Translations under genes and position numbers: made by a program | The notes under the pieces: generated by a model | The model's input: the letters and a program-made list of their open reading frames with translations, nothing else | Told to the model about the DNA's origin: nothing | Database searches by the model: none | Shown: in pieces, positions 41,101 through 49,256 of the stretch | Numbering within the stretch: the first letter of the stretch is position 1 | Layout of the letters: every line of letters starts with the position of its first letter | NCBI GenBank assembly: GCA_002424045.1 | Contig: DIPH01000025.1 | Coordinates: forward strand, 86,696-150,695 | From: Firmicutes bacterium UBA5493 | GTDB taxonomy: Bacteria > Bacillota > Limnochordia > Darwinibacteriales > Darwinibacteriaceae | Direction of reading: 5' to 3' | Length of the DNA: 64,000 bases

Positions 41101-42090
41101 CTATGTTGCCATCCTCTCTGCAATCCCTTGAACGATATTCTGCTGGGCGCCCTGTTTTGCTACTCGAATAGCATTGCAGATAGCTTTAGCATTTGATCCG
41201 CCATGGGCAATAATCACCATGCCATTCACACCTAAAAGGGGTGCTCCGCCATATTCTGTATAGTCTACCTTTTTCTTGATGCGCCTCAGACCTGGTTTGA
41301 GGAGGAGGGCACCTAATGTTGCGGGAATAGAGCTCGTGAACTCCTCCTTCATCATGCCAAAGAGAGCGTCTGCCAAACCTTCGGCAAACTTCAAGACAAC
41401 ATTGCCCACAAAACCGTCGCACACAACAACATCACAGTCTCCCCGAGAAATGTCCCGCCCTTCGATGTTACCTATAAAATTCAAGGAAGCATCCTGTTCC
41501 CGTAATAAGGGATAGACCTCCCTTACAACGCTGTTACCCTTACTAGGTTCATGGCCAATATTCAAGAGCCCCACCCGCGGCCTATGCACCCTCAGCACGT
41601 TTTCTGCATAAATGGACCCCATCTGGGCAAATTGAACCAGCTGACTGGGTTTGCAGTCCACATTCGCCCCCACGTCCACAATGAGTGCTACACCCGTGCG
41701 GGTCGGCATTAGACTTGTAATGGCCGGCCGTTCTACCCCTTTGATCCGCCGAATCGTAAGAACCGAAGCTGCCATTGTGGCACCAGTACTTCCCGCGCTC
41801 ACTAGAGCTCCAGCATGGCCCTCTTTCACCAGTTGGGCAGCTTTCACCAATGAGGACTCGGTTTTGGTGCGAACTGCTTCCGCTGCTTCATCCATTTGGA
41901 TGACCTCCGGAGCGTGCACAATCTCAATCCGATCACTTCCAGGTTTCCCGTTTATGAGGGATCTAAGCCTAGCCTCGTTTCCGGTTAGAATTACCCCAAT
42001 GCCGTCAAACTCGGCTGCTTGCAAAGCACCTTCCACAATCTGCTCTGGCGCATAATCCCCTCCAAAGGCATCTACGGCCACTTTAATCAC
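41101..42090 (-). CDS. plsX: Phosphate acyltransferase PlsX
   Basis: PlsX makes acyl-phosphate from acyl-ACP, the donor for PlsY in phospholipid synthesis. It has 329 residues beginning MIKVAVDAFGGDYAPEQIVEGA; GALVSAGSTGATMA and LLNIGHEPSKGN are family hallmarks. GGAPLLGVNGMVIIAHGGSNAKA is near the end. It uses a GTG start inside the end of fapR (8-base overlap), with AAAGGAGG upstream. Confidence 0.96.
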   Translation of the reverse strand: MIKVAVDAFGGDYAPEQIVEGALQAAEFDGIGVILTGNEARLRSLINGKPGSDRIEIVHAPEVIQMDEAAEAVRTKTESSLVKAAQLVKEGHAGALVSAGSTGATMAASVLTIRRIKGVERPAITSLMPTRTGVALIVDVGANVDCKPSQLVQFAQMGSIYAENVLRVHRPRVGLLNIGHEPSKGNSVVREVYPLLREQDASLNFIGNIEGRDISRGDCDVVVCDGFVGNVVLKFAEGLADALFGMMKEEFTSSIPATLGALLLKPGLRRIKKKVDYTEYGGAPLLGVNGMVIIAHGGSNAKAICNAIRVAKQGAQQNIVQGIAERMAT

Positions 42091-42664
42091 GGTCCACTCC
42101 TCCTTTTTCGGTTACGTCCACAACCACAAATTCACCGCGAAACACGATTTCATCATGGACATAGCTATTCACACTAACATAGTAGCGATTTCCTTGAATC
42201 GAGGTGACATTAGCTTTGGCCACTACCCGTTCTCCAAGATGAACTGTCTGATAAAACCTCACATCGGCACTTTTTGTTAGCACGATGTCGGAATCAACCA
42301 GAGCAACAGCCATGGAGTTGCCCTGGGCGAAGAGGAAGTGACCACGCAGGATCTGATTTCTGGCAAAAACCATCTGATCCGTGACCATCAGCACAGATGT
42401 GCCATTTTGCCCGAGATTTAACTCAATCAGTTCGCCAATGACTTCTTCACCATGGAGGGCCCGAACTTCCGAATAGGTATTGGCCGCGATTTGTCGCGAA
42501 CGTTCGCGAAGCTCTGGAATGCTAAGGGCCATGCGATCCAAGCGGATAGTAGCGACGCTTACCCCAAGCTCATCCGCTAGTTGCCAATCGGTTAGAAACG
42601 GGTCTTCTCGCAGAAGATCCTGTAAAGCTACTCGTCTTTGTTGCCGACCTTGTTTCACCTTCAT
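42083..42664 (-). CDS. fapR: Fatty-acid biosynthesis transcriptional repressor FapR
   Basis: FapR represses lipid genes and is released by malonyl-CoA. The N-terminal DeoR-like helix-turn-helix (DPFLTDWQLADELGVSVATIRLDRMALSIPELRERSRQIAA) is joined to a hot-dog effector domain (ARNQILRGHFLFAQGNSMAVALVDSDIVLT, then VVAKANVTSIQGNRYYVSVNSYV). It has 193 residues. A good match to the FapR operator lies 26 bases upstream and downstream of a promoter, which points to autoregulation of the whole fapR-plsX-fab operon. Confidence 0.95.
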   Translation of the reverse strand: MKVKQGRQQRRVALQDLLREDPFLTDWQLADELGVSVATIRLDRMALSIPELRERSRQIAANTYSEVRALHGEEVIGELIELNLGQNGTSVLMVTDQMVFARNQILRGHFLFAQGNSMAVALVDSDIVLTKSADVRFYQTVHLGERVVAKANVTSIQGNRYYVSVNSYVHDEIVFRGEFVVVDVTEKGGVDRD

Positions 42665-42689
42665 CAAGGGCCCCCCTTATCGCCAAGTG

Positions 42690-42706
42690 TTAGCACCAGG
42701 TTATAA
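42690..42706 (-). promoter_or_regulatory. FapR operator upstream of fapR
   Basis: Minus-strand TTATAACCTGGTGCTAA matches the known FapR site TTAGTACCTGGTACTAA at 14 of 17 positions, including the central ACCTGGT. It lies just after the -10 element, so bound FapR would block transcription start. Confidence 0.8.
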
Positions 42707-42719
42707 GTACGATATCTTG

Positions 42720-42748
42720 AGTATAGTGGATCTCCCTGGTAAAGTAAA
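42720..42748 (-). promoter_or_regulatory. Sigma-A-type promoter of the fapR-plsX-fab operon
   Basis: Minus-strand TTTACT (42743-42748), 17-base spacer, TATACT (42720-42725). The FapR operator begins 13 bases after the -10. Confidence 0.7.
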
Positions 42749-42759
42749 GAAGAATCTAC

Positions 42760-42789
42760 AAAAAAAAGATGTCCTGGCTAGGGACACCT
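42760..42789 (-). terminator. Rho-independent terminator after rpmF
   Basis: On the minus strand AGGTGTCC pairs with GGACATCT (one G-T pair) around a 7-base loop, followed by 7-8 T. It ends the DUF177-rpmF transcript just before the fapR promoter. Confidence 0.88.
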
Positions 42790-42797
42790 TCTATACA

Positions 42798-42986
42798 CTA
42801 TTTTGCTTCTTTTACCGTCATAACTTGACGCCCTTTATATGTGCCACAGCTGAGGCATACTCGATGTGGCAATTTTGGCTCACGACAATTAGGACAGATA
42901 TTAGGTTCACTTGTCTCGACACGAAGCCAATTGGCCCGACGCGAATTAACTCTTGCTTTTGAATGTCTTCTCTTTGGAACTGCCAT
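42798..42986 (-). CDS. rpmF: 50S ribosomal protein L32
   Basis: A 62-residue L32 beginning MAVPKRRHSKARVNSRRANW. The Cys pairs CPNC and CLSC form the zinc site (the zinc-binding C+ type). The gene starts inside the end of the DUF177 gene, a 41-base overlap, with AAAGGA-like bases upstream, so it may be translated by coupling. The pair is conserved in many bacteria. Confidence 0.97.
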   Translation of the reverse strand: MAVPKRRHSKARVNSRRANWLRVETSEPNICPNCREPKLPHRVCLSCGTYKGRQVMTVKEAK

Positions 42987-43530
42987 GGTCTTTCCTCCTC
43001 TCTGATGTGGTCGTTTCCGACGTTTGCGCTAACAACTTGCTTAAAGGCGCTAATCGAATGTCAATCGTAGGATCTGGGCAATCACAAACTCCCTCAGACA
43101 ACAGGGCTCCGCAACCGGGACATAACCCAAGACAGTCCTCCTGGCAGACAGGCTTCATGGGAATGCTCACCAGTAGAGACTCTTCAATTAGGCTGGTTGT
43201 GTCGAGCTCATTTCCTTCCACTAGAGGGTCCTCGTCCCAAGGGTCTTCGCTGTGCTCCTGGGGATGATTCAAAAATTCCTCTTCAATGGCTGTCTCAAGG
43301 GTCGTTTCCAACGGTCTTAGGCATCGACTGCAAAGAAGTTCTACCTCTAACGACAGACTCCCTGTAACTAGATATCCTTCACCAGTGTTGGTCACTTGGA
43401 GCTCTGCCAAAATGGGGCCGAGCACTTGGATCACCTCTGGGGCAGATTCCACAAACTTGCCTGGAAGTTCTCGCTTCACACGAAAAGAGGCGCCTTTTCG
43501 ACCTGCTAACGAACTAATGTTGAGACGCAT
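42946..43530 (-). CDS. DUF177 / YceD family protein
   Basis: A 194-residue protein of the DUF177 family, nearly always found before rpmF and linked to 23S rRNA accumulation in plants and bacteria. CSRCLRPLETTLE and the Cys-rich CQEDCLGLCPGCGALLSEGVCDC (about residues 131-153) suggest a metal site. The tail is charged and Ser/Lys-rich (SSKEKTFKSKS) and is encoded by the bases shared with rpmF. A perfect-consensus promoter precedes it. Confidence 0.92.
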   Translation of the reverse strand: MRLNISSLAGRKGASFRVKRELPGKFVESAPEVIQVLGPILAELQVTNTGEGYLVTGSLSLEVELLCSRCLRPLETTLETAIEEEFLNHPQEHSEDPWDEDPLVEGNELDTTSLIEESLLVSIPMKPVCQEDCLGLCPGCGALLSEGVCDCPDPTIDIRLAPLSKLLAQTSETTTSERRKDHGSSKEKTFKSKS

Positions 43531-43546
43531 CTAGATCACCTCATAA

Positions 43547-43575
43547 ATTATACAAACATTCCCTCATGCTGTCAA
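43547..43575 (-). promoter_or_regulatory. Full-consensus sigma-A promoter for DUF177-rpmF
   Basis: Minus-strand TTGACA (43570-43575), exactly 17 bases, TATAAT (43547-43552). It is the only full match to both consensus hexamers I found. The -35 overlaps the stop codon of the patatin gene, and the -10 is 17 bases before the DUF177 start. Confidence 0.88.
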
Positions 43576-44378
43576 CTAATTTCCCGGCCACGAGCGTCAC
43601 GAGGGTCATAGGATGCTAGCTTATCCCTGATCACATCCAAAGACTGCAGGGCGGCCTGACGACCTTTTTCAATAACCTCCGCACTGCGATTAAGCTGCGT
43701 AAGAGTTACGTTACCTAAATCAGGTACAATTAATACATCGGCCTCTATGTTTTGCTGCAGGGAAGCCTGCCTGCTTAGGATATCAATGGTCTGGATGATC
43801 ACATCGGGAAGGTTACGGATATTGGTGCGAAGTGGAGCATAGCCCACATCTACAGCTATGACAACCTCAGCTCCCATCTTGCGGCACACATTTCCCGGAA
43901 CTCGATTAACCAACGCCCCGTCCACCAATAACCTGCCATCTTGTTCCACAGGAACAAAAACGCCGGGAATCGACAGGCTAGCCCGCACGGCATCGGCCAC
44001 GGGGCCAGAATCTAGCACCACTTCTTCCCCCCTCTGCAAATCAGTGGCGATTACTGCAGCAGGAATCTGGAGGTCTTCAAAGTTTAGTTCTCTGGTCAGC
44101 ACCCTAAGCATATTATAAAGCTTCTCAGAGGAAACTAATCCCCTGCGTTGCAAGGTCCAGCTGGTCAGATCATTCCAATCCAGCTCTTCAACCATGCTCG
44201 CTAGCACATAAAGGTCCGAACCAGCCGCATAAAGACAACCAACAATGGCGCCTGCACTAGTGCCGGTAATGATGTCAATGGGAATCTTCTCTTCCTGAAA
44301 CACCTGCAAAACGCCGAGATTGGCCAAGCCCCTCGCGGCACCAGATCCCAGTGCTAACCCTACTTTAGGATTAGGCAT
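43572..44378 (-). CDS. Patatin-like phospholipase family protein (YlbK/RssA type)
   Basis: A 268-residue patatin-fold protein. The oxyanion loop GSGAARGLANLGVL, the nucleophile elbow GTSAGAIVG (Ser near residue 41) and the DGA motif (LLVDGALVNRVP) give the Ser-Asp dyad. Substrate is unknown; lipid acyl hydrolysis is inferred from family. The ATG at 44378 follows GAGGTGA. It is divergent from ylbJ with a 60-base gap, and stands in the ylbK position of the coaD-ylbJ-ylbK-DUF177-rpmF cluster. Confidence 0.88.
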   Translation of the reverse strand: MPNPKVGLALGSGAARGLANLGVLQVFQEEKIPIDIITGTSAGAIVGCLYAAGSDLYVLASMVEELDWNDLTSWTLQRRGLVSSEKLYNMLRVLTRELNFEDLQIPAAVIATDLQRGEEVVLDSGPVADAVRASLSIPGVFVPVEQDGRLLVDGALVNRVPGNVCRKMGAEVVIAVDVGYAPLRTNIRNLPDVIIQTIDILSRQASLQQNIEADVLIVPDLGNVTLTQLNRSAEVIEKGRQAALQSLDVIRDKLASYDPRDARGREIS

Positions 44379-44438
44379 AAACTTCACCTCGTATTAGTAT
44401 GAATTAGCATACTTAATCTAAAAAAGGGTGTGTGGCTT

Positions 44439-45650
44439 GTGACTCGAAGTCGGATTTTGGCTGTCATAATCTTTTTTATAGCTACGATGATCGTCATCTT
44501 CCCTGAAGTGGCCTTTCAGGCTTCCCTAGAAGGACTAAAGCTCTGGTTCGAGATCGTCCTACCCACCTTACTACCGTTCTTCATTATGGCAGATCTACTC
44601 ATGGGCCTAGGAGTGGTACACTTTCTCGGATCGCTTCTGGAGCCCATTATGCGACCTCTTTTTCGACTTCCAGGAGTGGGGGGATTTGCTGTAGCCATGG
44701 GGCTCACGGCAGGTTATCCCTTAGGGGCAAAAATCACCGGAGAGCTAGCTCGCAGTAAATCGCTGACTCAAGTGGAAGCAGAACGGTTAGCAAGCTTTGC
44801 TAATACCGCGGGGCCCCTATTCTTAGTGGGAGCCGTGGGCGTGGGCATGTTTGGCCGGCCAGAACTGGGAGTCACCTTACTGATAGCTCACTTGGCGGGC
44901 GCGGTTTTTGTAGGATTTTGCATGCGCCTGCATAGAGGCGCCGAGAGCCCCCGAATCAAAGTAGAGGGATCCTATTTTGGAAGAGCCCTAAATGCTCTTG
45001 ACACGGCTCGCAAAAGCGATGGGCGCCCCTTTGGTACTCTGTTCGGCGACTCGATTAAAAACACCTTTCAATCCATGCTCTTTATCGGTGGATGTATTAT
45101 GATGTTCTCCGTTCTTGTGCAAGTGATCGGCGCAACCGGTATTCTAAGTCCCCTTAAGACGGTCCTTGGTGGAGCTCTACGTCTCGTAGGCTTGGATGCC
45201 AGTTTGGCAACTGCGGTTCTGGGTGGCTTCTTCGAAACCACACTGGGAGCCCAAACAGCCAGCCAAAGTGGCGCGTCCTTAGGAGCCCAGGCCACAGTTG
45301 CCAGCTTGGTGATTGGTTGGAGCGGACTCTCCGTCCATATGCAAGTGGCAGCCATGCTCACCGGCACTAAAGTGCGGTTCAAACCCTATCTTTACGCTCG
45401 CCTCTTACACGGACTTTTCGCGGCCATGGTGACGGCACTCTTGTTAGGTCCTATCAGCTTCATTCCTGCTTCCCTAAGTAACACCTTACCGGCTGTCAGC
45501 ACCGCCTATTACCTGAATGGTAGTCTTGCGGCGCGTTTTCTGGCATCAGCCCGCCTTGCCACAAGTTTCCTCTTGATCCTAGTTATTATTCTCAGTGTGG
45601 TATGGCTACTCAAACGCATGATCTATATATCCTTCAGACCCCGTTCGTAG
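44439..45650 (+). CDS. ylbJ: Sporulation integral membrane protein YlbJ
   Basis: A polytopic membrane protein (about 403 residues, some 8 membrane helices) with the two nucleoside-recognition (Gate) segments. One includes GLGVVHFLGSLLEPIMRPLFRLPGVGGFAVAMGLTAGYPLGA, and the other FSVLVQVIGATGIL...GGFFETTLGAQ. YlbJ is sigma-E dependent and needed for spore cortex formation in Bacillus. Here it is inverted relative to its neighbours. GTG at 44439 lies 10 bases after AAAAAGGG; GTG at 44430 is too close. A dyad AGTATG-N6-CATACT (44396-44413) lies upstream. Confidence 0.9.
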   Translation: MTRSRILAVIIFFIATMIVIFPEVAFQASLEGLKLWFEIVLPTLLPFFIMADLLMGLGVVHFLGSLLEPIMRPLFRLPGVGGFAVAMGLTAGYPLGAKITGELARSKSLTQVEAERLASFANTAGPLFLVGAVGVGMFGRPELGVTLLIAHLAGAVFVGFCMRLHRGAESPRIKVEGSYFGRALNALDTARKSDGRPFGTLFGDSIKNTFQSMLFIGGCIMMFSVLVQVIGATGILSPLKTVLGGALRLVGLDASLATAVLGGFFETTLGAQTASQSGASLGAQATVASLVIGWSGLSVHMQVAAMLTGTKVRFKPYLYARLLHGLFAAMVTALLLGPISFIPASLSNTLPAVSTAYYLNGSLAARFLASARLATSFLLILVIILSVVWLLKRMIYISFRPRS

Positions 45651-46101
45651 TCTCCTTATCGAGCTCTTTTTTTCCCGCTTCCACTACTTGCAGGGTTTTC
45701 GTTAGAGCGTCGCTTAAATTTGAGAGAACCTGCTGAGCGTATTCCCTTGAGCCTTGTTCGATCTCTTCAGCATGGCGCCTTGTCTCCTCGAGGAGAAGCT
45801 TACTCTCTGCTTCTGCCTGGCGGTAGATCTCGCTATTGTGCACTAACTTCGCCGCATATTCCTCCGCCTTGGCAATCATACGTTCTGCCTGCTCCTGCCC
45901 ATCGGCAATCATTTTGTCTTTTTCAGAGGACACCGCCTCGGCCCGTCTCACCTCTTCGGGAATGGCCGTCCGGATAATATCGAGCAGGTCAAAAAGCTCA
46001 TCGGCATCGATCAGGACCTTTCCTACCAAAGGAACCTCGGGTGCCTTTTCGACTAGCGCTTCCAGTTGGTCAATTAAGACCAGAAGATTCACTCGGTTCA
46101 C
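45634..46101 (-). CDS. Coiled-coil protein of unknown function (DivIVA/ATP-synthase-b-like)
   Basis: A 155-residue protein. A short helical N-terminus (MNRVNLLVLIDQLEALVEKAPEVPL) is followed by a long charged helix from about residue 50 to the end (AEAVSSEKDKMIADGQEQAERMIAKAEEYAAKL...). This resembles DivIVA or ATP synthase subunit b coiled coils; proteins of this kind are encoded between coaD and ylbJ in other clostridia-like genomes. No catalytic residues are seen. It overlaps the convergent ylbJ end by 17 bases. Function is unknown. Confidence 0.8.
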   Translation of the reverse strand: MNRVNLLVLIDQLEALVEKAPEVPLVGKVLIDADELFDLLDIIRTAIPEEVRRAEAVSSEKDKMIADGQEQAERMIAKAEEYAAKLVHNSEIYRQAEAESKLLLEETRRHAEEIEQGSREYAQQVLSNLSDALTKTLQVVEAGKKELDKETTNGV

Positions 46102-46103
46102 TG

Positions 46104-46592
46104 TTACCTCTCCCCATGATTAAATTTGTCGCGTAGTAACGCAGCCACCCGCGGACTCACCCACTTTGATACATTGCCGCCGAATTCGGCCACCTCTTTT
46201 ACAGCCGAAGAGCTGATAAAGGAATACTCACTACTGGTCATCATAAATACTGTTTCGATGGTTTGCTCGAGATTACGATTCATGGCAGCTAACTTAAACT
46301 CAAACTCAAAATCGGTGACGGCCCGAAGACCGCGTACTATAGCAATGGCGTTTTTTTGCTTCGCATAGTCAACGGAGAGACCGCAAAAGGTTTCTACGCT
46401 CACGTTGTCAAAAGCTCTTAACTCTTCCTGCAGCATTTCTAGACGTTCTTCAATACTAAAGAGTGGTACCTTATGAGGGTTATGTAAAATAGCTACGTAC
46501 AGGTGATCAAACAGTGTGCTTCCTCTTTTGATAATATCCAGGTGTCCATATGTAACGGGATCAAATGTCCCTGGACAAACCCCAATTCTCAC
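46104..46592 (-). CDS. coaD: Phosphopantetheine adenylyltransferase CoaD
   Basis: CoaD makes dephospho-CoA from phosphopantetheine and ATP. The nucleotidyltransferase motif CPGTFDPVTYGHLDIIKRG (about residues 6-24) and the ISSSAVKEVAEFGG motif near residue 130 are intact. It has 162 residues, with a GTG start after GGGGGAG. It lies between rsmD and the coiled-coil gene. Confidence 0.96.
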   Translation of the reverse strand: MRIGVCPGTFDPVTYGHLDIIKRGSTLFDHLYVAILHNPHKVPLFSIEERLEMLQEELRAFDNVSVETFCGLSVDYAKQKNAIAIVRGLRAVTDFEFEFKLAAMNRNLEQTIETVFMMTSSEYSFISSSAVKEVAEFGGNVSKWVSPRVAALLRDKFNHGER

Positions 46593-46593
46593 T

Positions 46594-47148
46594 CTAACTC
46601 CCCCTCATATGGTAAAACAAAAGTATAGTGTCTCCATAACGCTGTTCGCGTTTAAGGCAGAGTTTCGACATGTCCCTAGGTGCTTCCTCTTTTTTGCTGA
46701 TCTCGGCAATGATAATTCCGTCCTTTTTAAGCACCCTGGTAGTTGCTGGATGCTCCAAGGTTTTTCTGACCAGGCCTTGGTTATAGGGAGGATCCAGAAA
46801 AATAACATCAAACTTCACGCCGCGACGCTCGAGCCTCTCTAGAGCCCGAAGGACATCATTGGTGTAAATCTCACCACCGGTCAAACCCGTTTTCTCTAGA
46901 TTCCTGCGAACTTGAGCGGTGCAAGCTGGATTGGCGTCAACCCACACCACATCGATAGAACCCCGGCTCAGGGCCTCTAGACCCATAGCCCCGCTCCCGG
47001 CATAAAGGTCAAGAAATGCGCTATTGATGATAGAAGGCCCTAAAATGTTAAAGAGGGCTTCCTTCACACGATCCCCCGTAGGCCTCGTGCCTAGGCCTGC
47101 GACACTGGTTAGTCTCGTTCCTTTTGCTTTCCCCGCAATCACCCGCAT
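46594..47148 (-). CDS. rsmD: 16S rRNA (guanine-966-N2) methyltransferase RsmD
   Basis: The 184-residue protein has the SAM-binding loop FLDLYAGSGAMGLEALSRG and the catalytic DPPY motif in VIFLDPPYNQGLV. The N-terminal MRVIAGKAKGTRL and TRPTGDRVKEALFNIL are standard. The ATG at 47148 lies 8 bases after GGAGG. The rsmD-coaD pair is conserved in Firmicutes. Confidence 0.95.
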   Translation of the reverse strand: MRVIAGKAKGTRLTSVAGLGTRPTGDRVKEALFNILGPSIINSAFLDLYAGSGAMGLEALSRGSIDVVWVDANPACTAQVRRNLEKTGLTGGEIYTNDVLRALERLERRGVKFDVIFLDPPYNQGLVRKTLEHPATTRVLKKDGIIIAEISKKEEAPRDMSKLCLKREQRYGDTILLFYHMRGS

Positions 47149-47171
47149 CTCTACCACCTCCTCCCGCCTTA

Positions 47172-49178
47172 TCACAACTGACCATCTAACTCCGCACGTA
47201 AGAGGGGATACGACGCTAAATCAGGATCCCTGGCCAAAAGCTCCTGGACCTTGTGGGCAGCCTGCTGTAGAATGTCTTGATCCACTTGCAAGTCTGCCAA
47301 ACGAAACAAGGGTTGTCCCCACTGACGAATCCCCAGTAAATCCCCTGGACCCCTGAGCCGCAAGTCTTCTTCCGCAATAAAAAAGCCATCATTGGACCTG
47401 CGCACAACTTCCAGACGTTCTCTGCTATGATCGGACAGATTGTACGCCAATAAAAAACAGATACCTCCCTTAGCGCCACGGCCCACCCGCCCCCGCAGTT
47501 GGTGGAGTTGAGCTAAGCCGAAACGCTCGGCATTTTCAATTACCATGACGGTGGCATTGGGTACATTCATTCCCACTTCAATGACTGTGGTAGCAAGGAG
47601 CACATCGATTTCGCGGGCATAGAAAGCCTCGAATACCTCTTCCTTCTCTTTGCCCATCTGACCATGGATTAGGCCAACCCGTACTGTAGCTAAAGGACCG
47701 CGCTGGAGCTCAATCATCTCCTGGGTGGCTGATTTTAGATCCATATGCTCCGATTCCTCAACGAGGGGAAAAACGACATAGGCCTGCTCACCTAGGCGCA
47801 CCCTAGAGACAACGTAGCGATAGACGTCACTTCGTTTCGCAGGATCAACCAAACGGGTATCTACCACCTGCCTTCCGGCTGGTAAATCCCTGATCTCTGT
47901 CGTATCTAGATCCCCATACATTGTTAGGGCCAAGGACCGGGGAATTGGCGTTGCACTCATAACCAACAGATCTGCATTGCCTTTGACGAGAAGAGCTGAC
48001 CGTTGGCGAACACCAAAACGATGCTGTTCATCCACAATGGCCAAAGAGAGACTGCGAAAGCTTACTTTATCCGTAATCAGAGCATGGGTGCCAACAACAA
48101 CATCCACATCACCTGCAGCTAAGGCTATTCGCACATGTTCTTGTTCTTTACCCTTCATATTCCCGATCAAAAGCTCTACTGAAATCCCCAGAGGCTCTAG
48201 AGAAGCCTTCATGCGCTGAACCATTTGCCTGGCCAGAACTTCGGTTGGAACCATCATGGCAACCTGCCCTTGGCTGGCTACGGCCTTAACTGCACCATAC
48301 TCAGCCACCACCGTCTTACCTGAACCAACTTCACCTTGGATCAAGCGGCGCATGGGACGTGTCGATTCCATGTCAGACGCCACTTGCCTAAGGGCATCTG
48401 CCTGCCCCTTCGTAAGCCGGAAAGGCAAGCTTTTCAGATAGAGCTTGACAAGCTCACCATCGGGTTTATGAGCAATACCATCCCTTTGTACCTGGCCCTT
48501 CTGCAGGCCTAAGAGAAATAGAAAGAACTCTTCAAACACCAAGCGCTCCCGAGCCTTCCTATAACTGGACCAATCCTTAGGGAAGTGGACTTCTTTCACA
48601 GCTTCCACTCGATGTGGGTAATCCCCCCGGAACGCTTCAGGGAGACATTCTGGTAACAAGTACACTGATTTCAATGCAGCTTCTACCCAGCGGATCCGCT
48701 GCTCGTTGGAAATGCCACTCATAAGGGGATAGACCGGCATTAAACCAAGCCTAGGACTGCGCGTAAAAAACTCCGGCGAGCTCATTTCGGGGCCAAAGAG
48801 CCCCGGCTTGGCCACACCATAGACCCATAGCTTGTCTGCCCTTTGTAGCTTCCTATAGAGAAAACTTGTTCCCTGCCCCCGGTGATACACAAACCAGGTC
48901 AAACGAAGTGTGCCGAGTTGCCCGTTGATAACCCGGCGACCCTTAGAGATCATCCTTTCTGTCAAATTGCTCAACCTTCCGCAGGTGAGTTGCTCCACAC
49001 CCACTTCTACATGCTCTGGTTCTACCACTCTCTGAAAATCCTTGTATGTCCGGGGATAACTGAACAAAACATCACGGACTGTTTCTAGCCCCAAGGTTTT
49101 AATGGTCTGAGCACGCTTTTCTCCGATACCGGGAAGCACTGTAACAGGAGCTCCTAAGATGTTATCTTGTTTCAACAA
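47172..49178 (-). CDS. recG: ATP-dependent DNA helicase RecG
   Basis: RecG regresses stalled forks and branch-migrates junctions. The N-terminal wedge region is followed by helicase motifs: GEVGSGKTVVAEYG (about residue 284), IVDEQHRFG (DEQH box), MSATPIPRS, and QLRGRVGRG near residue 560. It has 668 residues, the usual size. The start is a TTG (49178 or 49175) with GGGGTGG upstream. It precedes rsmD by 23 bases and follows a strong terminator. Confidence 0.96.
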   Translation of the reverse strand: MLKQDNILGAPVTVLPGIGEKRAQTIKTLGLETVRDVLFSYPRTYKDFQRVVEPEHVEVGVEQLTCGRLSNLTERMISKGRRVINGQLGTLRLTWFVYHRGQGTSFLYRKLQRADKLWVYGVAKPGLFGPEMSSPEFFTRSPRLGLMPVYPLMSGISNEQRIRWVEAALKSVYLLPECLPEAFRGDYPHRVEAVKEVHFPKDWSSYRKARERLVFEEFFLFLLGLQKGQVQRDGIAHKPDGELVKLYLKSLPFRLTKGQADALRQVASDMESTRPMRRLIQGEVGSGKTVVAEYGAVKAVASQGQVAMMVPTEVLARQMVQRMKASLEPLGISVELLIGNMKGKEQEHVRIALAAGDVDVVVGTHALITDKVSFRSLSLAIVDEQHRFGVRQRSALLVKGNADLLVMSATPIPRSLALTMYGDLDTTEIRDLPAGRQVVDTRLVDPAKRSDVYRYVVSRVRLGEQAYVVFPLVEESEHMDLKSATQEMIELQRGPLATVRVGLIHGQMGKEKEEVFEAFYAREIDVLLATTVIEVGMNVPNATVMVIENAERFGLAQLHQLRGRVGRGAKGGICFLLAYNLSDHSRERLEVVRRSNDGFFIAEEDLRLRGPGDLLGIRQWGQPLFRLADLQVDQDILQQAAHKVQELLARDPDLASYPLLRAELDGQL

Positions 49179-49192
49179 ACCACCCCTATTTC

Positions 49193-49232
49193 AAAAAACC
49201 CTTATCCTGAAGGTGCCTAAAGGATAAGGGTT
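49193..49232 (-). terminator. Strong rho-independent terminator after the fakA-degV operon
   Basis: On the minus strand AACCCTTATCC pairs perfectly with GGATAAGGGTT (11 bp) around a 14-base loop, and six T follow. It separates degV from recG. A smaller hairpin AAAGGC-CT-GCCTTT precedes it. Confidence 0.92.
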
Positions 49233-49256
49233 GCCTAACACAAAAGGCAGGCCTTT

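Noticed and set aside
44396..44413. Possible sigma-E promoter (CATACT -10) before ylbJ
   Set aside because: The -35 half at the required distance is not convincing. The AGTATG-N6-CATACT dyad is noted, but promoter status is not supported.
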